From Monocercomonoides exilis (taxonomy: Eukaryota > Preaxostyla > Oxymonadida > Polymastigidae): a DNA stretch of 64,000 nucleotides. This document shows, in pieces, positions 33,580-44,236 of the stretch. Position 1 is the first letter of the stretch. Each line of letters starts with the position of its first letter. Location: NCBI GenBank assembly GCA_001643675.2, contig LSRY02000005.1, forward strand, positions 994,501 to 1,058,500, read 5' to 3'. The notes below the pieces were generated by a model. It saw only the letters and a program-made list of their open reading frames with translations, made no database searches and was not told the DNA's origin. The translations under genes were made by a program, and so were the position numbers.

Positions 33580-35199
33580 CACCAAAAATAATTCTAATTC
33601 GAAAAAAAATAATTCAAATTCGAAAATTAATAATTCGAATTCGGAATTAATAATTCGAATTCGAAAAAAAATAATTCGATTTCGTAATTAATATTTCAAT
33701 TTCGAAAATTAATAATTTGAATTCGGAATTAATAATTCGAATTCGAAAAAAAATAATTCAATTTCGGAATTAATAATTCGAATTCGAAAAAAAATAATTC
33801 AAATTCGAAAATTAATAATTCGAATTCGGAATTAATAATTCGAATTCGAAAAAAATAATTCAAATTCGGAATTAATAATTCGAATTCGAAAAAAATAATT
33901 CAAATTCGAAAATTAATAATTCGAATTCGGAATTAATAATTCGAATTCGAAAAAAATAATTCAAATTCGAAAATTAATAATTCGAATTCGGAATTAATAA
34001 TTCGAATTCGAAAAAAATAATTCAAATTCGGAATTAATAATTCGAATTCGAAAAAAATAATTCAAATTCGAAAATTAATAATTCGAATTCGGAATTAATA
34101 ATTCGAATTCGAAAAAAATAATTCAAATTCGGAATTAATAATTCGAATTCGAAAAAAAATAATTCAAATTCGAAAATTAATAATTCGAATTCGGAATTAA
34201 TAATTCTAATTCGAAAAAAATAATTCAAATTCGAAAATTAATAATTCAAATTCGGAATTAATAATTCGAATTCGAAAAAAAATAATTCGATTTCGTAATT
34301 AATATTTCAATTTCGAAAATTAATAATTTGAATTCGGAATTAATAATTCGAATTCGTAATTTATTAATTCGATTTCGAAAAAGAATAATTCAATTTCGGA
34401 AATGAATATTTCAATTTCGAAATTCATTAAAAACGGAAATTTTTAATTTTTCTCGAGAATGGATTACAGAAAATTTCAAGATGTTTTTTAATCAATCAAA
34501 TATTATTCCTCAAATAACTGTTTTTTTTCAATAGTAATATGAATCTTATCAATTTTTAGAAATTTTTTTTCATTTTAGAAAATCATCACTGAAATGACAG
34601 AAATTTCAAAAAAATTCATTCTATTGAATTTCGAAATAAAATTAAAAAAAAAATTATCACGATTATTGAATTATTTCTTCACAATAATGTGATTGTTTCA
34701 TTGGCAAAATTTTGGATAATATCGGTTTTAAACATGAAAATGTATTTATTTCGTTTTCAAATTAACTTCAATCAATAAATCTTCATTCAAAATGAAAGAA
34801 AATTTTTTTATGAAAATGCATCATTTTTCTAATATTGATAAACAAAATATACTGATGAGATAAAAATTGAAAGAATTTAAAACCCCAAACACAAGTTATT
34901 CATTCCACAAATCAAAAAAACATTCATTTTCGAAATTGAATTATTCTTTTTCGAAATCGAATTAATAAATTACGAAATTGAATTATTAATTCCGAATTTG
35001 AATTATTTTTTTTCGATTTTGAATTATTAATTCCGAATTTGAATTATTTTTTTTCGATTTTGAATTATTAATTCCGAAATCGAATTATTTTTTTTCGAAT
35101 TCGAATTATTAATTCCGAATTTGAATTATTAATTTTCGAAATTGAAATATTAATTACGAAATTGAATTATTCTTTTTCGAATTTGAATTATTTTTGGTG
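33580..35199. mobile_element. Foldback/MITE-like element with long terminal inverted repeats
   Basis: The left end reads CACCAAAAATAATTCTAATT and the reverse complement of the right end CACCAAAAATAATTCAAATT. Each end is bordered by a TA dinucleotide (33578-33579 and 35200-35201), as for Tc1/mariner-type insertions. The left arm (to about 34435) and right arm (about 34915-35199) are made of related 20-nt modules such as AATTAATAATTCGAATTCG. Inner edges also match in inverted orientation (near 34345-34400 and 34935-34985). The 480-bp centre is AT-rich and has no transposase or long frame, so the element is non-autonomous if mobile. Confidence 0.72.
33594..34432. repeat. Tandem array in the left arm of the foldback element
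   Basis: Roughly 840 bp of alternating modules of about 40 and 61 nt. The shorter is GAATTAATAATTCGAATTCG followed by AAAAAAATAATTCAAATTCG; the longer adds AAAATTAATAATTCGAATTCG, split here as it exceeds one module. The right arm contains only about 285 bp of the same modules, so the left arm has expanded by unequal duplication. Confidence 0.85.
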
Positions 35200-35398
35200 T
35201 ATTTCATTTAAAAAATAAAAAATTGAAAATTTTTAAAATAAATAAAGGAATAAATATACAAACAAATAAAGATGAGATGGAAAGAATGTGAAATGTGAAT
35301 AAAGAAGAAGAAGAAATGAATTGTTAATTTAAAAAAAGCATTTTTCCAGCACAATTTATTTAAAAAAAATGAAAAATTGTAATTCTTTTAATCTTTTC

Positions 35399-37356
35399 TC
35401 ACTTAATTTCGTCATCGTCTTCTTCTATACGATCCTTAGAATCTTCCATCGAAACCACACAAAAGTCCATTTCTTTCTCATTTTTCTTCTTTTTCCCTCC
35501 AAAACTCATCAAGTCATCATCTTCTTCTTTTTCTCCTTCATCCTCCTCCTCCTCCTCTTCTTCTTCTTCTTCTCCCCTTCCAGCAGCTGATCTGCTTCTT
35601 ACCCCAACTTTGCCCACTTCACTCAGCTTCTTCTCGATTATTCTCTTCCAAATCGGATCGCGAATCAGAATGCGGTAGCGGTCTTTGAGCTGTGCGTCTG
35701 TCTTGCCCAAGTCAATCGTCTCATCTTTTGCTATCGCTGCCCAGCGTGTCCCGTGTTTGGAGATTCCTCGCAGAAGCAGCTTGTCTTCAACAGGCGTCCA
35801 GCGCTGTTTGTGAGAAAACATAAAAAATTTTTTATGATTGAAAAATTTGGAAATATTTTTAATAGAATTAATTAAAAAAATTTGTATATAATTTTAAAAA
35901 AGATCAGATGCAATGAACATTAAACTGAAAATTCATTTGAATTTCATTCATACTTTGCGATGTTCCACCTTTTCTTTGTTCCTTCCAGTCAACTTTTTTT
36001 CTGGAATCAATGTTTGAGGCATCTGCGAAACTGAAGAAAGAATTAAAATTTTAAAGAAATTAATATGTTTCAAATAATTACAGTTCAAAAATGTCAAAGA
36101 ATCGCAAATCCAAAATAAAGAAGATTATGTAATACAATCAAAATAATGGAGTATTTGGGTTTCAAACCTTTGACCATCGCGTTTTGCAGCGGTCCATCAA
36201 TGTCAAAATCAAAGTCAAATTCAAATTCGCTTTGTTTCTTTTCATTTTTTGGTTCTTGTTTGGTTTTTTCGTTTTCAGTTGTATTGCTTTGTTCCTTTCG
36301 GACTTTCTTTTCATCAGAATGTCTTTCCTTTTCTTTTTCTTTTTCTTTTTCTTTGATTTTGTTTATCTTTCTTTCTTTTTCTTTTTCGTTAATTTTTTCT
36401 ATTTTTCTTTCTTTTTCTTTTTCATTCATTCTGTTTCTATTAATTTCTCTTTCTTTTTCCTTTTCTCTTTGTGCACGCATCAACATTTCTTTGTTTATTC
36501 TTTGCTCTCTTTCTTTTCTAATGTTGTCTATCGGTTTTCGTCCATAGTACTTCATTGCCTGTATCCTCTCCTGTTTACTTACTAAATAAGGTTTAAATGT
36601 TTCCCCTTCAAATAGCTTTTGTGTTTCTTCCATTTTTTGAATCCAGTTATCTTCCTGTTCATCTTCTTTTTTATCATCTTTCATTTTATTGTCATCAGAC
36701 GAAGATTCTTCTTCTGAAACTCTCATTCTCTTTCTTGACTCAAAAGTTTTATTGCGTTTGTGATCTTTCTTTTGGCTTTGGATGGAAGCCTTTGTTAATT
36801 CAGACGAAAGAGACAAATCCGTTTCATCTTCGTATAAGCTTTCATCTGTAACAGATTCCTGATCTTCTTTTGAACTTTCGCTATCGTGATCATTTTCCTC
36901 ATCAATCAAAATTACTGAACGATCTGAAGAAGGGAATGATTGGCTTTTCCGAGTTTTCATATTGCTTTTAATTTGCTGTTGTTGTTTCACTTCTCTTGGA
37001 GTTGAGCTATTTGCACTTCTGTTTTGCAACTGTTCATTGTTGATTTTTGGTTGTTCAGAAACGGAAATGTCTTGGTGAACTTTTGGAGAACAAAGATTCG
37101 ATAATTCATCTCGATTTCTTTTTGCTTTTTCAGCTTGCATATCAGCAACGAGTATCTTATTTTCTTTGCTGTTTTCCAAAGTTGCTTGAAGATCTTCCTC
37201 GAGTTCGTTTAATATTGATTCGTCAATCATGATGGTTTCATTGTTCATCAGTTGCTCATCTTCTTTTGATTCTGATTTTTCTTCCACTTTTTCATTTAAT
37301 GTGGTTTCATCAACTTCTTCAATTTTTGACTTTCTTGTTTTTTTAGATTTTGGCAT
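35399..37356 (-). CDS. C-terminal Myb/SANT-domain nuclear protein
   Basis: Minus strand, exons 37356-36168, 36030-35954 and 35803-35399 (about 556 residues), introns with GTTTGA and GTATGA donors. The first 400 residues are very polar: acidic/Ser segments, then a long Lys/Glu/Arg helix made of repeats like NEKEKERKIEK, then an Asp/Phe patch. After a basic linker (KKLTGRNKEKVEHRK) comes one Myb repeat (about 422-470): RWTPVEDKLLLRGISKHGTR, WAAIAKDETIDLGKTDAQLK, DRYRIL. The 'LKDRYR' third helix resembles telobox Myb domains of telomere-repeat binding proteins, and a single C-terminal repeat is their usual arrangement, but the exact DNA-contact signature cannot be confirmed by eye. A Glu-rich tail closes the protein. 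Possible roles: telomere binding or general transcription factor. Confidence 0.68.
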
Positions 37357-37666
37357 ATTTTTTTAAAAAACAATGCAAATACTAATGTAAAGTAAATACA
37401 ATATGTGAAAATTAAATATATAAATCACAGTCTCGTTGAAATAAAAAATAAACAGTCATACAACACTTAATAATTTAAATGATATTTGACATATATTTTT
37501 AGGGGAATTTTGATCATAAATCTATTTAACTTATATGTTCAAATAACATTCAACATTACAGCAACGCACTCGGCTTCAGCTTCATCAGAATTTTTCTCCT
37601 TCCATTATATAAAGTTGTAAAGTATTTTTGATATGTTTCCATGCTACAGTAATATTCTTGTTTTTA
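37357..37666. promoter_or_regulatory. Divergent intergenic region, Myb gene / oxidoreductase gene
   Basis: The two genes start 310 bp apart on opposite strands, so both promoters should lie here. The sequence is AT-rich; I see no defined motif. Confidence 0.35.
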
Positions 37667-40600
37667 ATGAGCGCTGGAAAGTTTGAGGATCTTACAAAAG
37701 AACTTTCTGCTCTAGTTATAGAGCATAATTCTCATTTAAAAAGAAGAAAAACAGATTCTGAGAGAAACGACGTTTTTGATGTTATCGTGTGTGGAGGTGG
37801 AATAGGAGGATTAAGTGTTGCTTCTTTACTAGCACAGCTTGATCTTCATGTTTGCCTTCTTGAACAGACACAAAAACTTGGAGGTTTCGTCGGAAATGTG
37901 TGCTATTTGATGTTCAATTATGAGTTATTTTAATTTAAAAAAAGTTTACGAAAAGACTTAACATAAACGAACTTGGAGAAAAAGATTATACATTCGAGCA
38001 AACAACTCATTTTTTAACTCCAAATGCAGCTGTCGAGTTCATCAGAAAATACAATTCCGAAACGAAATCAATATTTTATACTCCTGAGAAATATTGCAAA
38101 GTTGTTGTCGGAAGCGGAGATAACTCCATAAGCATTGGGGATAATATTAAAAATGATCTTTCCAAAGCTTTTCCATATTTTGCCGTTTCTATTGAGAAAT
38201 TCATTTCTGCTTGCGATTCGAATGTAAAATTGTGGTCTCATATAATTACGTTTGCTTTTTAAAAGAAAAATGTTATTTATCAATGTTAATTTATTGTTAT
38301 ATTATTGTTATCTAATTTTTTTATCATTTTTTCACAAAAGAACAAGTTTGATCTGGGGCTTGTCAATGCTAGAGATTTTTTCAAAAGGTGTAGCTTCAGC
38401 ATCTTCCATGTTTAAATGGTTAAATGTGGAAGAATGGGCAAAGCCTTGGAGCGTTGCGTTGGAAAAATATTTTCCAACAAGTGGGTTGGATGAGCCAACT
38501 CTTGCTCAGCGTAAGCAGCTCATAACTGTATACTTGAAATTGTTAACGTTTAACTTAGTAAATAAATTTATATAAACAACTTATTTTTTATTAGTTTCTC
38601 AGCATTATTCCATCTATTGGAAACCTTCTTCCTCCAAGTCGTGTGGGTGCCTTGCAGGGACTGCTTTTCTTTGACTGCTGGTTGGGTGGCTTCAAGTGGA
38701 TTAAAGGAGGCACAGACGCTTTGATTCAGGAACTGAAAAATCCACTCAATAGAGGTCTGGTTGATTTTTTTTTTTTTTTCATTTTCCTTAAAAAAAAACT
38801 GTATTTCAAATTATTTCATTTTTTGAAATTTTTCAAATGAAAATAACTGACATGCACGACCATCCAAATGATCATCCTTTTCTGAACCAATTTTATGGAC
38901 TCGTCAGTCATTCCTGGATTAAGGAAACGCTACGGAAACATCAGGTTCGGATCTCATGTCGAACGAATTTTGATGGGTGAATTGAAGAAAAAGAAGAAGA
39001 AGAAGAAGAGAGATGATAAAGAGAAGAAAATGGAAAAAGCTGAAAGCTCTTGTTATCCTTCAAGCAGCGCGAATGGAGATGAAAGCGAAGGCGATGACAA
39101 AACAGTGAAGCAAAGAGCTATTGGCGTTGAATACGTGCAAACAACAGAAGACGAGAAAGGACACAAAAGTTTGAGATATTAAATAGTTTTCAATTATTAA
39201 TGCATTTTTTTCCTGTTATGTTCTTATTTCCTTCAAACAAATGGATAAATATGTTCATTTTCAAATACAAACATGGACCATCAACTGTTCCCTTTCTCCT
39301 CTCCTTCAACCTCTCCTTCCACTCTTCTTCCACTCTTCTTCCACTCTTCTTCCACTCTTCTTCCACTTTATTTCCTCATCGCCCAGCCACAACAACCCAC
39401 AAAGTGTATGGTTCCTGTGTAGTTTCCAATCTCACCATCCCTCGAACCATCGCTGCATGTGACTCGACTGATCCTTCCCAAATTGGCGAGTCCTTCAAAA
39501 AGCAGTGGAATTGGGACGAGACAGCCCAGCTGCCTCCGGTTCATGTAGACACAACGCCAATCGCCCCGACACACGGCTATTGCAAGCTGTTTATGGTGGC
39601 CAAGAGTCGGTTTGTGGGATAATAAATGTGATTTTAAAAAAAAAATATTTTTTATTAAGTATTCAATAATTAATAAAAGAAATTATTTTTCAAAAGTATT
39701 TTGATTTTTAATGTTCTTAATTCATTTTTTGGATAACAGTAACACTTTCTTTTCAAATTTTATATGGTAAATAATAAACCTTTTTTTTTTTTTGAATGTT
39801 TCGATTATTTGTGTGTTAAACAGCATTGAGCTCAGTGCATTGTTAGATGGATATCCTCAAGTCACTTTTGTCCGCTCAAGTGACTCTGAATCGTGGTTTA
39901 CCAAAGATCTTCAGTGGATTGTTCTATCTTGTCCTGATCTTGCAAAGGAAGCAGAGCAACCTCCTTCTTCTCTTTCTTCTTCTTCCACTTCTCCTTCATC
40001 TTCGTCGTCGTCGTCATCATCATCTTCTTCTTCTTCTTCAATTTCTTCCGATCCAGATTCCGATTCCCCCGTTTCTCTTTCTGCTCTGTTTGTCTGCCCA
40101 GAGGTCGATTTTTGCTCTCTTGCGCCTCCTTCCTCCGACGCCGAAGAAGCAACGCGCCCGCCAGAATACACAGAAGCCAAAGAGCAGATGTGCCAGCGCT
40201 GTCTCAACTGCCTGGAGAGCTTTGCCCCTGGCCTTAAAGCACAAGTGCAGTACTACGAAGGCGCCACGCCTGCCACGTTCCGCAGGATCTTCCACACGCC
40301 CCAGGGCTCGGCAATGGGGTTCCGGTCGCTGCCGGAGTCTTCCGTCGGGTTCCGCCCGTGCATTGCGCTGCCTCTGCACTCGCTATATGGCGTCGGCGCG
40401 TGGGGCCAGCCGGGGCCAGGGATTGGTTCGATCACAACAGGGAGCATTTTGTGTGCAACGGATATTGCAAAGAAATTCGCAGTGAGGTATTTCCCGCTCC
40501 CTGCGATTGAAGACGGGCAGGAAGAAGAAACGAAGAGCGATGAGCGGCTTGTGAAAAATGAATGTGACGATTTAGTCGATGAATCTGTTGCACAAAGTTC

Positions 40601-40811
40601 GCAAATTATTGCAATGGAAAATAAGGAGATGGAAGAAAAATCTTCAAAACTAGTTGAAAAAAGTGATGAAATGAAAAGAGAGAAAAGAGAGAATAAAAAT
40701 AAAATTTTTAATGATTTTTGTGAAGATGATGAAGCTGATGAGTCGGAAATTGATGAAAATGAACTAGATCGCGAATGGTGCGCTGCATATTTTGAAGATG
40801 AGGAAAGCTAA
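37667..40811 (+). CDS. FAD-dependent oxidoreductase of the CrtI / retinol saturase type
   Basis: Seven exons: 37667-37897, 37945-38249, 38341-38527, 38595-38754, 38908-39168, 39405-39609, 39824-40811 (about 778 residues). An N-terminal Rossmann motif binds the FAD ADP moiety: DVIVCGGGIGGLSVASLLAQ, LEQTQKLGGF. Next come the phytoene desaturase-like marks: FKWIKGGTDALIQEL, the YGNIRFGSHVERILMGE strand, YGSCVVSNLTIPRT, then ESFAPGLKAQVQYYEGATPA, FHTPQGSAMGF and YGVGAWGQPGPGIGSITTGS near the C-terminus. Family members desaturate or isomerise polyenes, or reduce retinol; the substrate here is unknown. Inserts not expected in the family are a poly-Lys stretch in exon 5, a poly-Ser run (about 39960-40045) and an acidic C-terminal extension of about 100 residues. 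The exon 4-7 segment is more GC-rich than its surroundings. Confidence 0.72.
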
Positions 40812-41292
40812 AACATTGATTGTTTTGTTTTGTTATTCTTGTTAATAATTTGATTATTTTTCATAATAAAAAGGAGTTTAAATAAAGCATTTAATCTTCT
40901 AAACAACTGAATTAATTTTGGTTGCAAAGATGGAGACAATATATATTTACATTTATTTCATAACAAAACAGGTAAATTATGACGCACAAATGATCTTTGT
41001 GGATATGCGTGTTGTTCATTTTGAAGCATTCTTTTTCATATTTTTTCAAAGAAATATAAATTTTTCGGTATTGAAAAAATGAGAATTTTTCTTTACCCAT
41101 TAAATTATTTTAAAAGTGTGTTTTGGGATTTATTGTTTTATGTGTTTAAAATTGATTTAAACTTTTAAATATATACGATCTCTTAATATACATGTTTTTT
41201 TCCTTTTATTATTAAAAATTTTTGAAATTATAGACTTCTCATTTGGAAGAAACATTAGTTTTTTCTGAATTTAAGAGTTGTTCGAAAGTTTC
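40812..41292. other. Intergenic, no feature seen
   Basis: AT-rich spacer between the oxidoreductase and PTH2 genes; no reading frame or repeat stands out. Confidence 0.6.
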
Positions 41293-41899
41293 ATGAACGT
41301 TGTTGTGTCAATTCTTTACTTATTCATTGGAGTAATTATTGGATATGTTTTTACGGTAAAGTCAAAGCCTGCTCCCTCTCAGAATACAAATAAAGTGGAA
41401 GATGATAAAACACCAAAAAAATGCTCAAAAAAGGATTTTCCCCATTTCGATGCAAAAATGGTTTGTCATTGTTTGATTGTATTTTCTTCTAATTTTAGGC
41501 TTAAAGGTACTTGTTGCACGAAAAGATGTCAAAATGGATAGATCTCAAATTGGGGCTGAGTGTGGACGAGCGACACTTGAAACGTATCATTCAGCATCAG
41601 AAATAAGACCAAAATTGTTACATCAATGGAGGACTATTGCTCAAGCGAAAATTGTTTGTTCTGCATTTTCAGAACAGGAATTATTGGAATTATATAACGC
41701 TGCAAATGCTGATGAATTGCCAACTGGAATTGTGTATTCGTCTGATCCAACAAATTCTGCTCAAAAAATTCGTTTGTATTTTTGCTTTTGAATTCTTTAT
41801 TTCTTTTTCAAATTTTAATTTTTAGCAACGGTTATTGGTATTTTTGGACGAAATGACGAAGTTAATAAAATTACTGGAAAATTAAAGCTCTTTAATTAA
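41293..41899 (+). CDS. Peptidyl-tRNA hydrolase 2 (PTH2) with N-terminal membrane anchor
   Basis: Three exons, 41293-41460, 41507-41771 and 41826-41899 (about 168 residues); the introns are 46 and 54 nt, both with GTTTGT donors. Residues 4-20 are a hydrophobic anchor (VVSILYLFIGVIIGYVF), followed by a polar linker and the PTH2 domain: KMVLVARKDVKMDRSQIGAE, RPKLLHQWRTIAQAKIV, then SSDPTNSAQK, TVIGIFGRNDEVNKITGKLK. PTH2 releases tRNA from prematurely dropped peptidyl-tRNA; the archaeal/eukaryotic type is unrelated in fold to bacterial Pth. An N-terminal anchor is also present in animal PTRH2/Bit1, where it targets mitochondria; in this organism the target membrane is unknown. Start chosen as the first in-frame ATG directly before the anchor. 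Confidence 0.92.
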
Positions 41900-42476
41900 T
41901 GTTTAAAAGATTTCATTTAAGTGCCAATAAATATTCATTATTCCGATTTAATTCATAATTTTTGAGAAATGAGTTATCGAAAAAAGTTACAGACATGTCT
42001 CGTTTCTATTGATTATTCACTTTGCAGAAAACTCCTGAAACGTTATACTCAAAGTTTCAATCGCTGAATAAAGTATTTTCATGATTTTTGTTGTTTTTTT
42101 ACTTATTTAATTCAGAGCCATTGATTATGAAACTGTGAGGTTAACCAAAGTAGTAAATATTTTGTTCATTTCAATTTGATACAATAAATGATTATTCCCA
42201 GTGATTAAATGAATTTTGTTGTTTCAAATTGTTTTAACACATATTTTTAAATGATATAATAACGAAAATGAAGCGATGATGGTTTTAAGTCTGAATATGC
42301 TATCAAAAAAATGAATCTCATTTCAAGAGTCAAAAATCGCTCGCATAATTAAAAATGAATTCTTTCTTCAAATTTTCAAATTTTATATTTTCTTGTTTTT
42401 TCAAAAAAAATTTTATACTATTATTATAATTATTATTTTAAAGAAAATTTTATTACCTATTATAAATGGGTGATTA

Positions 42477-42999
42477 ATTTTGAAATCATAACTTTTTTCG
42501 AGGCGTTGATTTTTCAAAGATTGTTTGTCAATGGGATGTGTTTTTGTATTCAGATGATAAAATTATCACAACAGTTTCAAAAACAAATGTTATAACCGAA
42601 TCAAAGATAAAAATGTCTTCAATATTCCTTTTCACTTTTCAATGTTCATTGGTTAATATTCAAGAGAAATTTTTGAACCGAATATTTTGAATGAAATAAT
42701 ATGGGACAAAATATTTGACTTCAGGCATTTTCATTGAAAAATTTTTCACTTTTCATTGACTTTTTGAGATAAAAAAACACAAAAAAAAAAAAAAGAGTCC
42801 GTTTTTTGGCATTTGTGAAATGTCACAAAACTTTATGTTTCGATTTCAACGATGTGTGTTTAAGGATATGAAAATCAAATTTGTTTCAAAATCTGATTAA
42901 GTTTAATAATGTTATGAGTGAAGCAATTTTTTTGTGCTTTGTGCAAAAAAAGCTTGAAAGTCCATATTTTCCCCCATATTCTTCAAAAATAATCACCCA
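42477..42999. repeat. Possible short element bounded by inverted TGGGTGATTA motifs
   Basis: Left: TGGGTGATTAATTTTGAA at 42477-42494. Right, as reverse complement: TGGGTGATTATTTTTGAA at 42999-42982. Further copies occur at 43708 (plus strand) and a diverged one at about 44295. The motif is shared and inverted, but no target duplication is evident. Confidence 0.4.
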
Positions 43000-43193
43000 A
43001 ATTGTCAATGAAATTTTTGAATGAAGTTAACACAAAAAAAGTTCAGAAAAAAATAGTATAATCACAACTTTGAAATCATGAGTTATTAACACTGCAATTC
43101 ATTCGTTAAAATTTGTCAGGTTTATATTTTAAAACTAGTTTCATAAAACCGCATAGGGGAAATTCAAAAAAACAAAACATTTTCCTTATTGGC

Positions 43194-43535
43194 ACTTTTA
43201 TTGTTTTGTTTATCAACAGTGAAAAGCATGTTATGGCTTTTAGCATTTTCATAAACATTTTTTATCTGTTAAATACTGCTTGTTGCTGATTCGTTTTTTC
43301 ATCACTGTTAATCATTTATCGAGTAAATGAGAAATTTTATTTTCTCAAACTTTCTTTTTTTGGTCAACAAAGCTTTTAAATAATATTTGTAATACACTTT
43401 CTTAAAATATGAATGATTAAAAGTGATTTGAAAAACGAATCAGCAACATGCAGTATTTGACTGATAAAAAATGTTTATGAAAATGCTGAAAGCCATAACA
43501 TGCTTTTCACTGTTGACAAACAAAACAATAAAAGT
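43194..43535. repeat. Long inverted repeat (hairpin), 124-bp arms
   Basis: Arm 43194-43317 is the near-perfect reverse complement of 43412-43535, separated by a loop of 94 nt. Matching blocks include TGTTTATCAACAGTGAAAAG / reverse of CTTTTCACTGTTGACAAACA and AGCATTTTCATAAACATTTT. Only about ten mismatches are seen. Transcribed, it would form a long double-stranded RNA. Confidence 0.88.
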
Positions 43536-43540
43536 TTCAA

Positions 43541-43636
43541 AAAAGAAAAGAAAAGAAAAAAGAAAAAAGAAAAAAGAAAAAAGAAAAAAGAAAAAAGAAA
43601 AAAGAAAAAAAGAAGAAAAGAAAAGAAAAGAAAAAA
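43541..43636 (+). repeat. GAAAAA / AAGAAAAG microsatellite
   Basis: Purine tract of GAAAAAA and GAAAA units abutting the right end of the 124-bp inverted repeat. Confidence 0.85.
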
Positions 43637-43925
43637 ACGTTTCAATAAATAAGAAGACCAGTTAATCACATTTTCTTAAAAACATCATTTTTCTATTCAC
43701 AAATATATGGGTGATTATTTTTGAAATCATAACTTTTTTTTTAATTTTCATTTGCTAAATAATTAACATTCAAATGTCAAATGTTTATCAATCGTTTTTT
43801 TTTATAAACCGGTTGTAGGTGCAAATATTTGGAAGAGATATTTTTGGTTTGAGTTATCTCATGTCTGAGTTTTAAAACAAAAATCCAAAACGAAATTATG
43901 GAACCGAAATTTTTATTCCAAAAAA

Positions 43926-43990
43926 TACACCAAAAATATTTCAATTTCGAAAAAAAAAATGGATTTCGGAAATAATTATTCGAATTCATA
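43926..43990. repeat. Fragment related to the foldback element
   Basis: TACACCAAAAATATTTCAAT followed by TTCGAAAAAAA and later AATAATTATTCGAATTC matches the terminal sequence and internal modules of the element at 33580-35199, including the TA border. No right end was found, so this looks like a truncated copy. Confidence 0.6.
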
Positions 43991-44236
43991 TATGTCAAAA
44001 TTTTTTTGAAAAGTTCCTTTTTTTTATTTTCAAATAAAATAAAAATTTCATATTTCAATCAAATTTCTGTTTTCACTTACCATAATTCTTTGCCATGTAA
44101 ACAAAATCTTTGCAACGTTATAATTGACACACTGGTAAAAGTTGGTGAGTGGGAATAGAAATTTGATTAAAATATTTCATATTCATTTTCACCTGAGAAT
44201 TAAACAAAAGGAACTTTTCAAAAAAATTTTGCCATA
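43991..44236. repeat. Second inverted repeat, about 90-bp arms
   Basis: Arm 43991-44080 pairs with 44145-44236 around a 64-nt loop. Outer blocks: CAAAATTTTTTTGAAAAGTT against AACTTTTCAAAAAAATTTTG. Inner blocks: TCAAATTTCTGTTTTCACTT against the reverse of GTGAGTGGGAATAGAAATTT. More diverged than the hairpin at 43194. Confidence 0.78.

Noticed and set aside
34034-34228. Open frame of 64 codons in the tandem array (repeating NSEFELLIFEFELFF)
   Set aside because: It is simply a translation of the 40/61-nt repeat units and not a protein gene.
33594-34432. Possible CRISPR-like array because of regularly repeated units
   Set aside because: There are no unique spacers, the units are palindromic AT-rich modules mirrored at 34915-35199, and the genome is eukaryotic.
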